From contig OZ316892.1 in assembly GCA_973895155.1 (NCBI GenBank), positions 22,754,001-22,818,000 on the forward strand: 64,000 bases of DNA. Direction: 5' to 3'. Below the pieces are notes generated by a model, which saw nothing but the letters and a program-made list of their open reading frames with translations, was not told the origin of the DNA and made no database searches. A program made the translations under genes and the position numbers. Below are positions 42,546 through 55,400 of the stretch, in pieces; the first letter of the stretch is position 1, and every line of letters starts with the position of its first letter. The stretch comes from Marsupella aquatica. Its lineage: Eukaryota > Marchantiophyta.

Positions 42546-44300
42546 TTGTGGTACTCGCAAAACAGTTGGCAAGGGCATAGGTCAGGAATGATTTGATGGA
42601 CTGATTGGTGTGGCTCGTCCCACATGCAACTCCTCCCGCCTTAATCATCCTCCTCCTCTCTCTCCCCTCCTCTCTTTGAGAAAGCAGAATCAACACTGGT
42701 GGACTGAGTTGAAAAGATTCATGCGTGCTCATGATTACGTCCATAAAGGCTCCAATGTTGGAGGGAAATGCTTTCTTTAGAGTAGGAGGGGATGTGATTA
42801 ACGTACCCTTCAAGTATGGTGCTGATTAACAAAGCATAAAGACTTTCGACATTTCGTGGACTAATGTGGGGCACCCTAGAACCTCCTTTGGCGACACGGT
42901 GGCCCATAGCATGGCAAGTTTGTTGTCATAATTCATGGCACAAAATGATTGTTGAGATTCCGAACGTCTTTGTGAGAGCTTTTCAAAGCTTGGCAACATG
43001 GTGGCCCATGCCATAGCAAGTTTTTTGTCATGATTCGAAGGCACAAAATGATTGTTAAGATTCAGGAGCTTTCCCAAGTTTGGCAACTTTGTACTTGATT
43101 GTACCTCTTTTCATTTAGAACTAGCCACTGCCTCACATTAGTTTTTTAATATATCAAAAATTGTTGTCTTTTGAACTTGAATGGGTAACAGCTGTACTCC
43201 CGTTGTTCATTCTTTGGGGGTGTCATTTAGTGTGAGTGTTCGTGTATAATGCAGTTAGGCCCATGGCTCAACTTTTGCAACTGTACTTGTCGTAACTAAG
43301 AGAAAGGTATCTAAACTATAATTCATGAATGAAGTCTACCCTTCATGACACACTTTAGGCCATAATTTATAAGGTAACAGATAAGTTTGATATTTAGACT
43401 ATGTTTGTGAGACGAGGACATGCATGGGAGTCCTGGGACGGGGAGCCTTTGCTAGAGGATTAAGTTATTCAGTAGTCTTTTAGTGTTGGCAAATGACTTT
43501 GGTTTTATGGACCAGTTCAGGACCATTTTAGGGGATTGGAAAAATGATTTAGACCTTCAAAAGTTGGCAGCATAGGTTGGGCTTGGAAATGGTTTAGAGG
43601 TGCTCCACATAGAAAGCAGCATGACAAAGTGAACTACTTACCACAAAATATGATTGTTGACTACAACATTTTCAGAAATTCTTGCAAAGCAGACAAAGTG
43701 AAGTACAAGCACCAGAGCCCAAGGGGAGCACACCGAGGCATCATCCACAGCAGTGCTTCTCAACAACAAGAGTCCAGAACGGTGCACTACAAGGTGAAAC
43801 CTAGATGTCACCAAAGGGACTAATTGCTATCACTATGTCCTGAAATTAAACCTAGAATTGGTTTAACTAAGACAAATGTCACTCCCAAGATAGAGGATAT
43901 TTCCGAAACAATGCACACAGGTCCAATCGCTCACATGTATGCAAAAATGAGTCACATCCAACACTAGCTTGTCTAGTCAAGAGACTTGTGAACGGAGAAC
44001 TCTACAACATCACAAATCCAAAGTATTGCCACTGACAAACAATGATTAAAAAATCTCTCACTAGAGTATGAAGTGTGTTGTAAGGTATGAATAGCTAGTG
44101 TGACTATCACAAGCCCAATCACAAGTGGCAGATCGTTACTTAATATGCTTTTTCGGGAGAAAAGTGAACCCACCCACATTAAATATTAGCAATAAGAACT
44201 GCCTCTCATTGATTTTGCATGATCATATACACTAAGATTCTGCCACATGAGCATGGTATACATATTACAGAACTTGACACAGAAGAGACTGCTGGTAGGA
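42546..44300. other. Intergenic, with a 100-bp tandem duplication
   Basis: GGTGGCCCATAGCATGGCAAGTTTGTTGTC-type copies start at about 42891 and 42991 (42889-43089). No gene is recognised in the rest. Confidence 0.6.
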
Positions 44301-44338
44301 AGTTTATACCAAGAGTTAACATGTCATCTAGTATCAAT

Positions 44339-44408
44339 TATTGTGTTAGCAGTCTTACTAACGTAAAACAGATGCTCTAATTGTGTTAGCAGTCTTACTA
44401 GCTTAAAA
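44339..44408. repeat. 40-bp tandem duplication
   Basis: TTGTGTTAGCAGTCTTACTA occurs at 44341 and again at 44381, nearly identical. Confidence 0.8.
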
Positions 44409-46240
44409 AGATTCCCCAAGTGTGATTGTCAAATTCAGTAGTGTTCACGAAAACTGCTTTTTCATGGCTGGAGGTTTTTCATCCGTAGCAGCTTTGCAGG
44501 GCACTTGGCCCAACCCACATACCCACCAACCCTTGAGAGAGGTTTGGAGCAGCTATATTTCGGGAATTTAAAAAGGCAGCTCACATTGCTGAACGAAAGA
44601 TTCTCCAAATCAAGGAGACTACTTGGCTGGCTTGGTGATTAAAAAATTCCAAAAGATCTAGTGCAAATCTCGAAGTCATCTACCATCCTTGACTTAATCT
44701 TAACTCAACTGCCTCATTGACTTGAATTGTGGATGAGCTTTTGACTTGTAGTATTTTTTAAAGGAAATCTATGAAAAGATGTTCAAGTCAACTCACATTC
44801 TGATTATGAGACGATTTGGGATCAGAGAATTTTCACATCAATTAACTGGTTAACGTGCAATCTTTTTGGAATGCTTGTAAGCAAAAAAAAATATTGGAAT
44901 TGTTGTGAAAGGAATGTATCGGTGCATTTATTGGTACAATTTTTACTACTGTTCTAGTAGTCACCCTAGACTTAAGAGGACATACCTAACATGATTTGTG
45001 GGAAACTGTTTTCAAAGCCAGCACATCCATTAATGTTAGTTGTGATAAATAGTGTGCACAGAAATTAGTGTTACATACCAACAAGTGGTAGGCGGTTGCG
45101 TCAAGTTACTGCTTTAGTTTTTGACACTATATGGACGAGCATACTTAGAGTAAAGGTGACTGTGAGTTGTGGCCAGGCTTGGCTCATATGCAAGCCAAGG
45201 TTAGCAACACCATGTGTCTTTGAGGGAAATATATCCTTTACTCTGCATCTCTGAAAGTTAACACTATATTGCTGTTTGTTGGGGGCACCTCCGGTTTCAC
45301 CCCATATTTTGGTGCATGTTAGCTCACTTTCCCTTAGTTTTTCTTGAATAATTGTCAAGGCAGAACAATTTAGACATAGCTTGCTCTTGATACATAGAGC
45401 TAAACAATGATTCATCACATGTTCCTAAATGATCTTGGCATCCTGTCAGTTTACATTCCAGCTTCATTACATTTAGTTTCTATTCTGCCTTTCACATAGC
45501 ATTTCACTGTGTATATTTACATCATTTTCTTTTTTGTTTTGAATTTTGTGGACGATTTTGGTCCCCTGTTAACAAGTTGTTTTATACCATGATGGTAGTG
45601 CAAACATCACAACAAAGATCTCCACCTATACTTGTGAATTTGAATGAGACTCCAAAGTGCTCTTTTAATTGTATGAAAATCAAAACTTCTGTACTCTAGA
45701 TTCACGTCATCCTACTTAAAATGCACATTTTACTAGATTCTAACATCAAGCTAAAAAGTAGTATTCAAGCTGAGCTTATAGCTCTCAAATCTCATGTCGT
45801 GCTGGTCAGCTCAGCTGCGGAGGAGTGACTTGTGACGAGCAGGTCTCAAATTATTCTCCCAATGACCTGTTTCTGTCCAGGACGTAAACACGGATTACTG
45901 TAGCTGTCTTGGGCAGCTTTAATGAGTAATATGTCAAAAGGAGTTGGAGTGGTAGGGATTATTTAAAATTATATAAAACAAATAAAAGCGAACCAGTGGA
46001 TTCCACTTTTAGGAAAGGCAAAACTCACGTTCGTGTTGTTCATAAAGTTCGAGAGCAAAGGAGAACTCTATCGCCCTGGCTAACCGTGGTCAAGCCACAC
46101 AACTGGGTCACAGACAACTGGCCTGCATTGTACGATATTGTACGGAAAGAAAAATACAGTACTATTCCGTACTCTCACGGCTTTTCTAAACAAGGACAAC
46201 AAAATATAGCAACGTATCGTACTTCAAATATCGACATCTG
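44409..46240. other. Intergenic, nothing recognised
   Basis: AT-rich. The largest frame (minus strand, 45101-45418) has no recognisable motif and no support. Confidence 0.45.
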
Positions 46241-46259
46241 GCCATCACGGATTACACGC

Positions 46260-47575
46260 CAATATTGAGGGTGGAGATGACCCCTTTAGGTTTGGGGAGA
46301 TCTGGGCTGTCCAGATTTCTCTGACACATGCAAAGGCGAGGAAAAGTATTCGTCTGCGTGGCTGACGTACGGCCCGACCGCCAGGAGACGGGAGCCCCTG
46401 GACCGCCCCCAATAGGCAAGGGTCCATGCAACCCACCTACTCCTCGGGTCACCCTTCCTTTCTGCATTGGGAAATGCCCTTGTCTCCGCTTTTCTCGCCT
46501 GCTTCGAGGCAGAGCGGTTTTACTCCGGACTTACATGCGGTCGAGAAGTAGTGTCCGAACACGGTGAGTAAAGTGCCTTTTCGAGGTCTTTTCGAGAAAT
46601 GGGAAAACAAGGTCCGCAGATGTCAGAAATAGATATAGATTATAGGCTAATAGGCGGGACGCTGAGGTTCTTCAAAACAATAATCAATTATTGAGAATCT
46701 CAGTCCCTAGGGCACAACTCTAGGGACATCTATGTAACTTGGTAAAAGTTTTACAAGGGATATTGCAAGGATTTTCTGAGCATTTTTATGTAAAGCACTT
46801 ATTATTTATCAGAGTATAGATTATTCTTAAAATTGAATCTGGAGAAATTACTTATGGCCTTGCCCGTTCATTTTAAAGCCACTCTCCCCTAAGGGCAAAA
46901 CCTGGTGATCCTGGTTACTAAAATGAAACAAAAATGAACTCAACACAATAAAAATGTGTTCTATTTGTTACTCCCCAAACCTGATGGACACTGGGTGGTT
47001 TAAGGACTATTGCATCATTATTGGGCACCTTTCAAATGTATAGCAATAAGTTTTCAAATGGTTTTTAAAGTAGAAAATAAAACAACAGAATATCTGAGCA
47101 GTTTGGACACCGTTACACTGGCTTTACAGCAAACTGAAGAACCCAATATTCGGAGCATTTGCTGTGAAACACTGATTCAGCAGTGTATACATTTTCATAA
47201 AGAAAAGTAAGAAGTGCGAAATTTTATGTGAAACAGTGAGTTGTCACTGTATAAAAAATGGGAAAAAATCATTTCCGGCTTAGCTATAATATGAAACTAA
47301 AAAATATGAAGTTTACTGTGCGAGTTCTTCCTGTCAAATTGTTTTTCACCGTGCTGTACGTCGACTGGGGCCTGCCGGTTTCCACAGACAGGGTACCGGT
47401 CTGGGCGGTTCCAATTGGGAGTCATCAGAGACGAGGACGGTAAGGTACTGCTACCTTTGCAGAAAGGCCCATAGTACAGTGCTCGTACTCGGCCGGGAGC
47501 TACTTCCCGGGTCCCGGTCTTGTTCCGCGGGAGCGGCGGGTCTTCCCGGGAAGAAAACCTACGTGATGCCTAATT
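46260..47575. other. Two GC-rich islands in AT-rich flank
   Basis: 46285-46560 and 47355-47570 are clearly richer in G and C than the surroundings and carry phrases such as CCGGGTCCCGGTC and GCGGGAGCGGCGGG. A frame on the minus strand (GGLHGPLPIGGGPGAP) is open but not recognised. They could be foreign or organellar insertions. Confidence 0.4.
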
Positions 47576-49680
47576 GACACACTTGCTGTGAACCTATAAA
47601 TGTACATTTGGGTGGACTTCAGTGTGGTGTTGAATGGGGCATTTTGTAGCGAGATATCTGAGCCTAATCTGGTTCATGCAAAGAATAAATAATTAACTCA
47701 AATGTATCTCAGCACCAAAAAGGCAAAAAGTTAACCTCCAACAATGGTGGGCTGGAAAATATGCAGTCCGTTTACGGAAATGGGAGTAAACTAGGCTCCA
47801 TAGGTTGTGGATAGGAGGTTTTGAAAATGGGATTTGTGACCCAAGTTTGCCATGCCCACCCATCAGGCAAAACATCAGTGGTACCTTGGTTAGGTTCTCG
47901 TTATTGGGTAAACTTCATACTTGTGCTTCCGGAAAATGTTAATATTACCAAGATGAGGTTGAGATGATTGTGGTCAAATTATGCTTGCGGACAATGTTTA
48001 TACCATATACAGAAACCACTCCCTAAATTCATGGTTAAATGTATTTCTACACGTATGTCACACTGCCAAAAATCAAAGGGTACTTACTGGGGACACACTA
48101 TCCCACAGGCAAGACACTCATTAAAGGGGGAAAACCAGAGAAAACCCTAAGAAGACCACAAAGAGCCAAAAACCCCAAATTTCCCACAATAACAACCAGA
48201 ACCAAAAACCAAAGAGCCTACCTATCTGCAAAGTGAATCTTTTTTTTTAAATCGGTGAAGTGCATCATAGAGTCATGCAAAGAATTTTACCCTAAACCTT
48301 ATTTGACTTATCCTATAATACCAACAACCCTTTCCTTGGTTTCATTGGGTCAAGTGTCTCATTAAGCATGGAAGCATGTATTTGTGGAAGACCTCAGCAG
48401 ACACCTGTAATATGGAACTAACGGCTCAGCCCTGATGCATGGACTTCCATGTCACTTTATGATTTATGTGTGGTGATTCTTGCGTGCATTGTTTATTAAA
48501 ACATATTTTGAAATGGGAATGCCAACAGATAATTTTTTGCCATCGTTTTTGCTAGTTTGACTTTCCTTTATAGTAAGAGCAAGTTTTGTGACTGTCATTT
48601 ATCTGACTATATAATTGCCATCCAAAGCTACTCTTTAGGGCCTACTGCCTAGAGCCTTCAGTGTGGGCGTAACTGAAGTTGGGGGTGCTATAAATGGGGA
48701 TTGGGGCAAGGTGTCTCAAAATAGCGTAATTGGCTTGATTGTACTCACCTCTGTTTACCTTCAAAGAATGGGCAATCATAGCCTTGCTTCCCCCTGTTTT
48801 AATCGATTCCCATGGTGAAAAGTCCAAGGTCTTTCCAAATAAACTGAATCTAGTTTAGGCTAAGGATTTGTTTATTGTGGCCTTTTCTGGTGTATGCCCA
48901 TTTCAGATGACTGCTTCTTAGATAGCTTTTATAAACTTCAACATCTGCTTTGACCTCCTTTATTCTTGTGCTCTGTCATGTTAACATATTGGGAGTCCAT
49001 TTCCGCAAACATGGCACATCACATGCAATGAAGAATGGTGTCATTTTATTGGTTCTTAGAGAATAAATCAATTTATGTTTAAGAACATTAGGGCTGCCTA
49101 ATCCAGTTTTGAGACTTTGAAGAAAAGGCACGGTTTTAAACCAATGTTAGAATATTCCAAGAATATTCCCCAAACTAGGGGCAAAAATTCCTGACAATTT
49201 TCCCCCCTAACTTTTGGGTCTATTAGACCTAAAAGCATTGCAAGTGAGGGATTGTGTCTATGTGTGGATGTGTGTGACAAAAGATGTATGTTGTTTAGTG
49301 ATGTGCATGAGCATAACTTACACCACTTTGTCTTTTGGCCTTTTCTAGCTCTTCAACAATATCTTTGTTTGGGATAGGTATCATGCTTTTTGGCGCACTG
49401 GCCCTGTTTTACTGCTTTCCCCTGGTTGTAAGGTTTGAGGGTTTCTCTGGCTCAAGATTTTGGGCTGGTTGCATGGCATTGTCCCTTGGGCTGGGTTGCC
49501 TCCACCCCCCAACATGAAAAATAGAACAAGAAAAAGAGCTGTGAGTTGGACTAGAAATGGAAAGAAAATCACAAGAAAAAATACGTGAAACTCATGCCAT
49601 GTTTCACACACTTGATCTTTAGTACAGTTCAAAATTGAGCATCTTGACCAGAGAACTATTAATTTGCATATGTTTCTTTC
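47576..49680. other. Intergenic, nothing recognised
   Basis: No coding region or repeat is supported. Small direct repeats only. Confidence 0.4.
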
Positions 49681-49681
49681 A

Positions 49682-50058
49682 GAAAGGCAAAAGCCAAATT
49701 GAAAATTTGCACCAAATTCACAAATGACAAGATACCAACTATTACCTTTTTAGCTGAAGATACTTCCAAGTCCCCCATTCTACATCCAAGGCTCCCTTGT
49801 CATTTGAACATTGTCAATTACATGGATGAATTGCACCATGGCATTATTTTCAGATCTATGAGTAATCTTTCAGTTTTATTCGGTACGTTGGTTGGAGCAT
49901 CAGCACTGGTTTTAAGGCCAGACCTGCATTGGTCAAGGTTTACCAAGGGCATGGAGGCCTGTGTCTTTCGCAGGCCAGATGAACTTGTAGTGATTGCACC
50001 AACCCCTGACAACCCTTCCTGTGAAAAACCCACAAACTCGCAGGGCAGCTATATAGTG
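49682..50058 (+). CDS. Exon-like ORF of unknown gene, cut by family B
   Basis: Opens after a strong acceptor (ATATGTTTCTTTCAG). It reads KAKAKLKICTKFTNDKIPTI, then VLFGTLVGASALVLRPDLHW and FTKGMEACVFRRPDELVVIA. The frame runs without stop until family B begins at 50058. I do not recognise the protein. The acceptor and composition suggest a real exon or a gene fragment. Confidence 0.4.
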
Positions 50059-51528
50059 GTGGACCTTACCACCCAGCGCCCTCACCAATCCCAGCACTCA
50101 CGCCTAAGTGCCCTTGGTGCCCGAACGCCTCCACGGAATACCTTGAGCAAGCAATCTAGTGCCCCTTGCACCGCCAGCGGCCCCTCCCATACGAAGCCGC
50201 ACTTGCTCTCTAACACAACCGCTACTCAACAGTCCTCCCTATCTGCACAAGCAACCAAGCACCTCGGTAAGTAACCCTTCAAGATCTAGAATTTGCCAAG
50301 TCTAACATCCTAACTCAAGCTCAACAGACGTTGGTAAATAAGTTAGCGATAGGTCCTCCCGATGCCATAAGCCGGAACCAGAACCCACGCCCATTGTTCG
50401 TCCAGAACAACTCCTTCCTTGGGCGCGGCCCGGGTTCCCCTTGTACCTATCCATCACCAACTAACCGCCCTGACCTCAGGACATGTTCATGGCCCAAATA
50501 GCGTAGCTTGTCCTAAAGCTTGTCCCAACACGCCGGGACCAGAATGGCCCCGACCCTAGAATCCAAATCCAACTATCAGTTCACCTCACCGATGGTCTAG
50601 GGACCTAGCACCCTTGGAACTCAACCTCCATACCTACTTGCCCTTGCCTCCCTAACGCAAGCTCCCTTGGGAGACTGAACGCGGCTTGGCTACTGTTCGG
50701 CAAGATTTGGCAAACGGGCAAGTTAACACTCGCAAACCCCAAGACCCCAAGGCACCCCCAGACCTAGCTGTAGCCCTCCTCAAAAGATTTCCAACGCACC
50801 CAAGAAGTCCTCAAACGGACTTCCCGTTGGGAAGATATTGCCATTTCTGTTTGGCGGTTTCCCTTAGTGTCGCGACCGCCGCGGCTCACGACTTTGGCTC
50901 ACCCTTGGCGCCCAGGGAGACACCACTCCCCTCATATATGCTTCTGGAGACCTATCACCCCTGGACCAGCTTTGGTCCCTAAACATTTGGCCCCCAACTC
51001 GGATCCTATCGCGCATAATGGGCGCGCCACCAACTGGCAACGCCCATAACTTTCTCGTTAGGCATCCGCAAGCGGAGTGCCTTAGCCCGTTGTGACTGGG
51101 CCGACCCAGTGCTCATGCCTAGGCCCTCAGGTCTCATCGTTGCTTGAGGCCCCCGACCGGCCTAACCCGGATTGGGCCGTAACTTGCACCCCAAGCGTCC
51201 GTTGCCCATGGCGTCAACTCCATTGGGCTTGGGCCCAAGAGAAGCTCACACTCAAGCCCTCAGAACTCAAAGTCCATCCGGAGGTCCGGACGGCCATCCT
51301 TGAGCCCGGCCCATTTTGCCTTGACCCGACCAACTATCAGCTAGTCCAAGTCCTTAGTGTGTGTCCCCAGCTTGGCTCCTTGTCTCGCTAGTGCCACGTC
51401 TCATTGCCCACAAGTCTCCCCATGCTAAGTCCTCCCCGGATGGCCTATCCGGGCCTGGACCATAAGGGAGCTCGGCGTCGGAGTCAACGACACCGGAGCT
51501 AAGTGTTAAGGTAATCGAGTTCCGCGAC
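50058..51528. repeat. Family B repeat copy 2 (uninterrupted)
   Basis: A ~1.47-kb GC-richer repeat. It begins GTGGTGGACCTTACCACC, the same small hairpin as copy 1 with compensating changes, and ends GAGCTAAGTGTTAAGGTAATC. It shows what copy 1 looked like before the copia insertion. No credible coding region is seen, and the class is unknown. Confidence 0.78.
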
Positions 51529-51654
51529 TTGTATGCTGAGTGGTCAAAACTGACATTTGCGCACCATAGCTTGAGACCACGTGTCAGATGCAGACATATG
51601 GTTTGGCATCATTGGAAAAGTGGAATAGCCACTTTGGAAAATGGAAGATTTATG

Positions 51655-52435
51655 TGGTGGTCAGCAAAACTTGACCGCACATTAAATCTACAATGCGTTA
51701 ATGCTCCCCCATTTTCCTGGGGCCCCATAACTGCCTGTCCCAGTTTCTGATGAGCTGCTGCCCGCTCTGGCCAGAGTTTGCCAGAACATAAACCAAGACA
51801 CTGACATTTCATCATCCGCTCAAGCCCAATGAACTTTGTGCCATCAACTTTCATGGGTTTATGTTTTGGCACCCTTCACTTGTTGTCGCCCACTCCGGCC
51901 CAATCACCTTTGTGCTATTCATTGACTTCTTTCTTATGGAGTCATGGTTTATGTTTTGGCAATGGAGTCATGCTTGCTTCGTAACAGAGTCTAACTGTTG
52001 CAAAGCATAGTACTTAGGTTAAGAGTCATCATTAATAGAGTATTGGTTGATGTTCTGCCAAATGTTTTTTTTCTAGGGAGTTATGGTTTATGTTTTGGCA
52101 ACACTCTTTTCCAATGCAGTCATGTCTGTTGAGTAATAGACTGTCTCAAAGTGTTTAGGCAAACTCTAGTACTTTGGATAAGAGTCATGATTAATGTTAA
52201 AGTCTTGGTTATATTTGGCAAACTTGGGCCAGAACATAAACCCAAAGTTGATAGCACAAAGTTGATTGGGCTGGAGCGGGTGACAAAATTGGAGAGTCTT
52301 GGTTTATGTTTTGACAAATTTGGGTCGAGCTGGCAGCAACATCGGGGACTGCATCGGGCAGTATATAGGGTGCCAGGAAAACGGGGGAGCATTAATGAGA
52401 TTTAACGCGTGGTCAAAACTTGTTGGGGTGTGGAC
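51655..52435. repeat. Large inverted repeat (arms ~190 bp, spacer ~390 bp)
   Basis: The complement of 51655-51850 aligns with 52240-52435: AAAGTTGAT(G/A)GCACAAAGTT, ATTGGGCT, TCTTGGTTTATGTT, GCAGC, TGCCAGGAAAA or CCCAGGAAAA, and GGGGGAGCATTAA. The spacer holds a diverged direct repeat of about 120 bp (51945-52065 and 52082-52215, ATGGTTTATGTTTTGGCAA). Confidence 0.82.
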
Positions 52436-55400
52436 TGAAGGGACTTTGGGGATTTCAGCAACCGGTGCAAGCCTAATTTGTGGGTGGACTGGGAAATTGC
52501 CATATATGCCATGCACAGTGCAGATGCTCTCACTATGCTGCCAATCTTGAGGTGTTCTGAAGCTTATTGTGCCTTATGGGTTGGCTGGCCCTAGGTATTG
52601 CCTAATGTGTTACTTATTTGTAAAAGTTGCATTCAAAACACAAAAACAACTTACTTTTTGGCCCAACATATTTGGATGTCACTTATGTGTTGAGCTGGTC
52701 ATCTGTTCAGCTTTGATCCTACAATCTTCAAATCAGGAGATTGTTATGTCTTCCCAGTAGTTTCACTCGGGGTTTTTGCAAAATGTCCCAAAACAAGTAC
52801 CCATCCAAAAATTAACAATAACAATGATCACCTCACTCTTAACTGCAGAGGGGCAGTTTTCAAATCTAAGGGATTCAATCAGAAGTATGGACAAACTGGT
52901 GATTTTTTCCAGAGTGAGAGTTGGCAATATGGATGCCTCGTCTCTATAAGTTGTATTCAAGCAATGAACTTTTGTGCTCAGTAATCAGATGTTGGGGTTG
53001 TATTTCGTGGGGCCTATGTTCAGCTTGTATCCAACACTTCAGTGTAATAAAAATGTGGATAATGCACATCTAATTTAAAGCAAATTCAACCTAACTTGTT
53101 TTGGACAATTTTTGGAACTTGATGTTGTTTGCACACACAGTTGATGAGGCTCTTAGATTTATACTCTCCATGGCTCCAGCTACCCTCCAATGTTTCACGA
53201 GTTTTGGGGTGGGTGCTACACTTGGAACCCAAAGTGTGACAGGGATAAAAGCATCACATAACCTACAACGAAAGTGGGTATTGTATGTTTTGTGGACAAA
53301 GACTGTACCAGATTTGTACTTCGGATATTCCTCTCCTAGTCTTGACCGCCAGAGTTGGGCTACTAATCCCATGTCAAGTAATTAGAAATATCGGCACATA
53401 AAGAAATTAAACCAAAATTAGAAACATCGCCAAAATCAGTGGATTTAACCAGCACATGTATTGCAACAAAAAAATGCATAAAAAAGAAAAGGAACTTAGG
53501 ATATTATGGAGGATAACAGATCACCTCCTTATTAATTAAGGTCACATGTGCTTGAAGTACAATGTAAGGAACGGCTTAATAACATTGCCTAACTCCCTAA
53601 GCATGTAATCCACATACCAAAGTCCAAAATAACGTAATCTTTTGTTTTGGCCATTTTAGTCCTACTTAAAATTGGCCCAAGTAGGACTAAACTCTTGTGA
53701 GTTCCGCTTATTTGCTACATGCCACGTTTCCTCCACAAATTTTCTCTACTCAATGGGATTCAATCTTCAAACTACAGTAACCAAGCCTGAGGCATGATGC
53801 CATTCCACATTGTCATCACTTTGGGTTCCCCGTTAGTGGGATTGAAATGCTAAAACTCAAAAGTCCATTTTGAGTTCCAACTTGAGAGCATCTCATCTTG
53901 TCATCTTTGTTTCCAAGCAGCTAACCCAAGCCATAAGCTAAGCATAAAGCTTTAGAATATTATACTTCAAGCAGCACTCCCCTCTGCTCCCCTCCCCTCC
54001 CCTCCCCTCCCACATTTCCTTTGCCATGTTGGCCCAGTTATATTCAACGCCAAAATTCTAATTACTTAGGTCAAGCTTTTGAAGAGAAGATTCCCAATAT
54101 CATACTAGTGTGGGACTTGGGCCAAGATATTGTAAAAGATCAAGTGATCTCAGGTTTTAAGGTTAGCATTCAAGGTGCGCACCAATTAGGCATACCACTC
54201 CTCAGGTGCACATGATTTGTTTTTAGCTCAGGTGTAGTGAACGATAGTTTTGGAAGAAGTGAGATTTGAACAAGAACAGCAAGACTTTACAATGGTGATA
54301 TCTCCACATGGTTACATGTTATCTAGGCAGCCACGTGGAGGTTGCACAAATCCATAGAATCAGAACGGGATCCAGAATACTCCTGGCTTGGCTCATCTTT
54401 TCAGGGCGTCGAGTCCAATACTAACCATATCTTTGAAGGATATGTTGTACTTTTTGTTCTTTCAAAGAAGGGAAACGAAGTGCGAGTCACAGGGCTGAGG
54501 AGTTGACCGAGCCACTCAGGTAAGGCAAAACCCAATTATGATAATTATGCAGTAGTTGTCTATAGTGACTAACCAACATCCCATCTTGGATGATCGTATT
54601 ACAAGCACAATGATGTCTCCAACACTGACATGGTAAAAGTCAAGCCATATTGTAGATAACTACAACCACCTCTTGTATTTGCATTATCCTAAGCTCTCTG
54701 ACAATATTTTGGGATCTGTGTGGTCCTTTTTTAGTTGCTAAAAAAGGCCCATATCACACCTGGTAGTCTGTTTTTTTTTTAATTGTTGGTTGTTGATAAA
54801 GGCCCATGTCACCCCTGGTATTTGGAGCCCATCGCTTGGATTTTGTGGATTTGGATGTAAGTGTTGTTGGATAATGCAGTTGAAGTAACTATGGGTTTGA
54901 CATCCAAGTTTCATATGAGAAGTCAAGGATAAATTAAAGAAGCACCCAAAATACGAGTCCCTGGAAGAATTTGTTGTGAATCCTTTAACCTAAAAATATA
55001 GTACTTGCTTTTTGCTCACGCAGGTTGAGGATATCACTCTTTGGCTGGATTAAAAGACTGAGGCTCTGCCTTCTGTCGGTTATAGAAAATGGAGATGGAG
55101 AAGTACAACTGACCTTTCAAAAAATCTTCAACCCCCAAGAATATTTTTTGAGGGGTCAGTTCACATTCACCACCTGTAGAATGTTTTAAGTATTCCAATA
55201 ATAAAACTTGATGGGGCCAGGAGGGAACTACCTCCCAACGGAACCCCCAAGTTGCTAAGGGTCTTCTTCATAGGCCCTCGGGAGCTGTGGCCCAGTTAAG
55301 CACCATGGGGGGCATGTTTCCGTCCGTTGACAATATGCATGGTGTTAGGGTTGGCAAGTTGTAGGCACATCTTACATTGCGGGTATTTTATGTGACTGAA

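Noticed and set aside
49682-50058. Possible HUS1-like checkpoint protein exon
   Set aside because: Only a vague likeness around KICTKFTNDKIPTITF. Not enough ordered motifs to name it, so kept as unknown.
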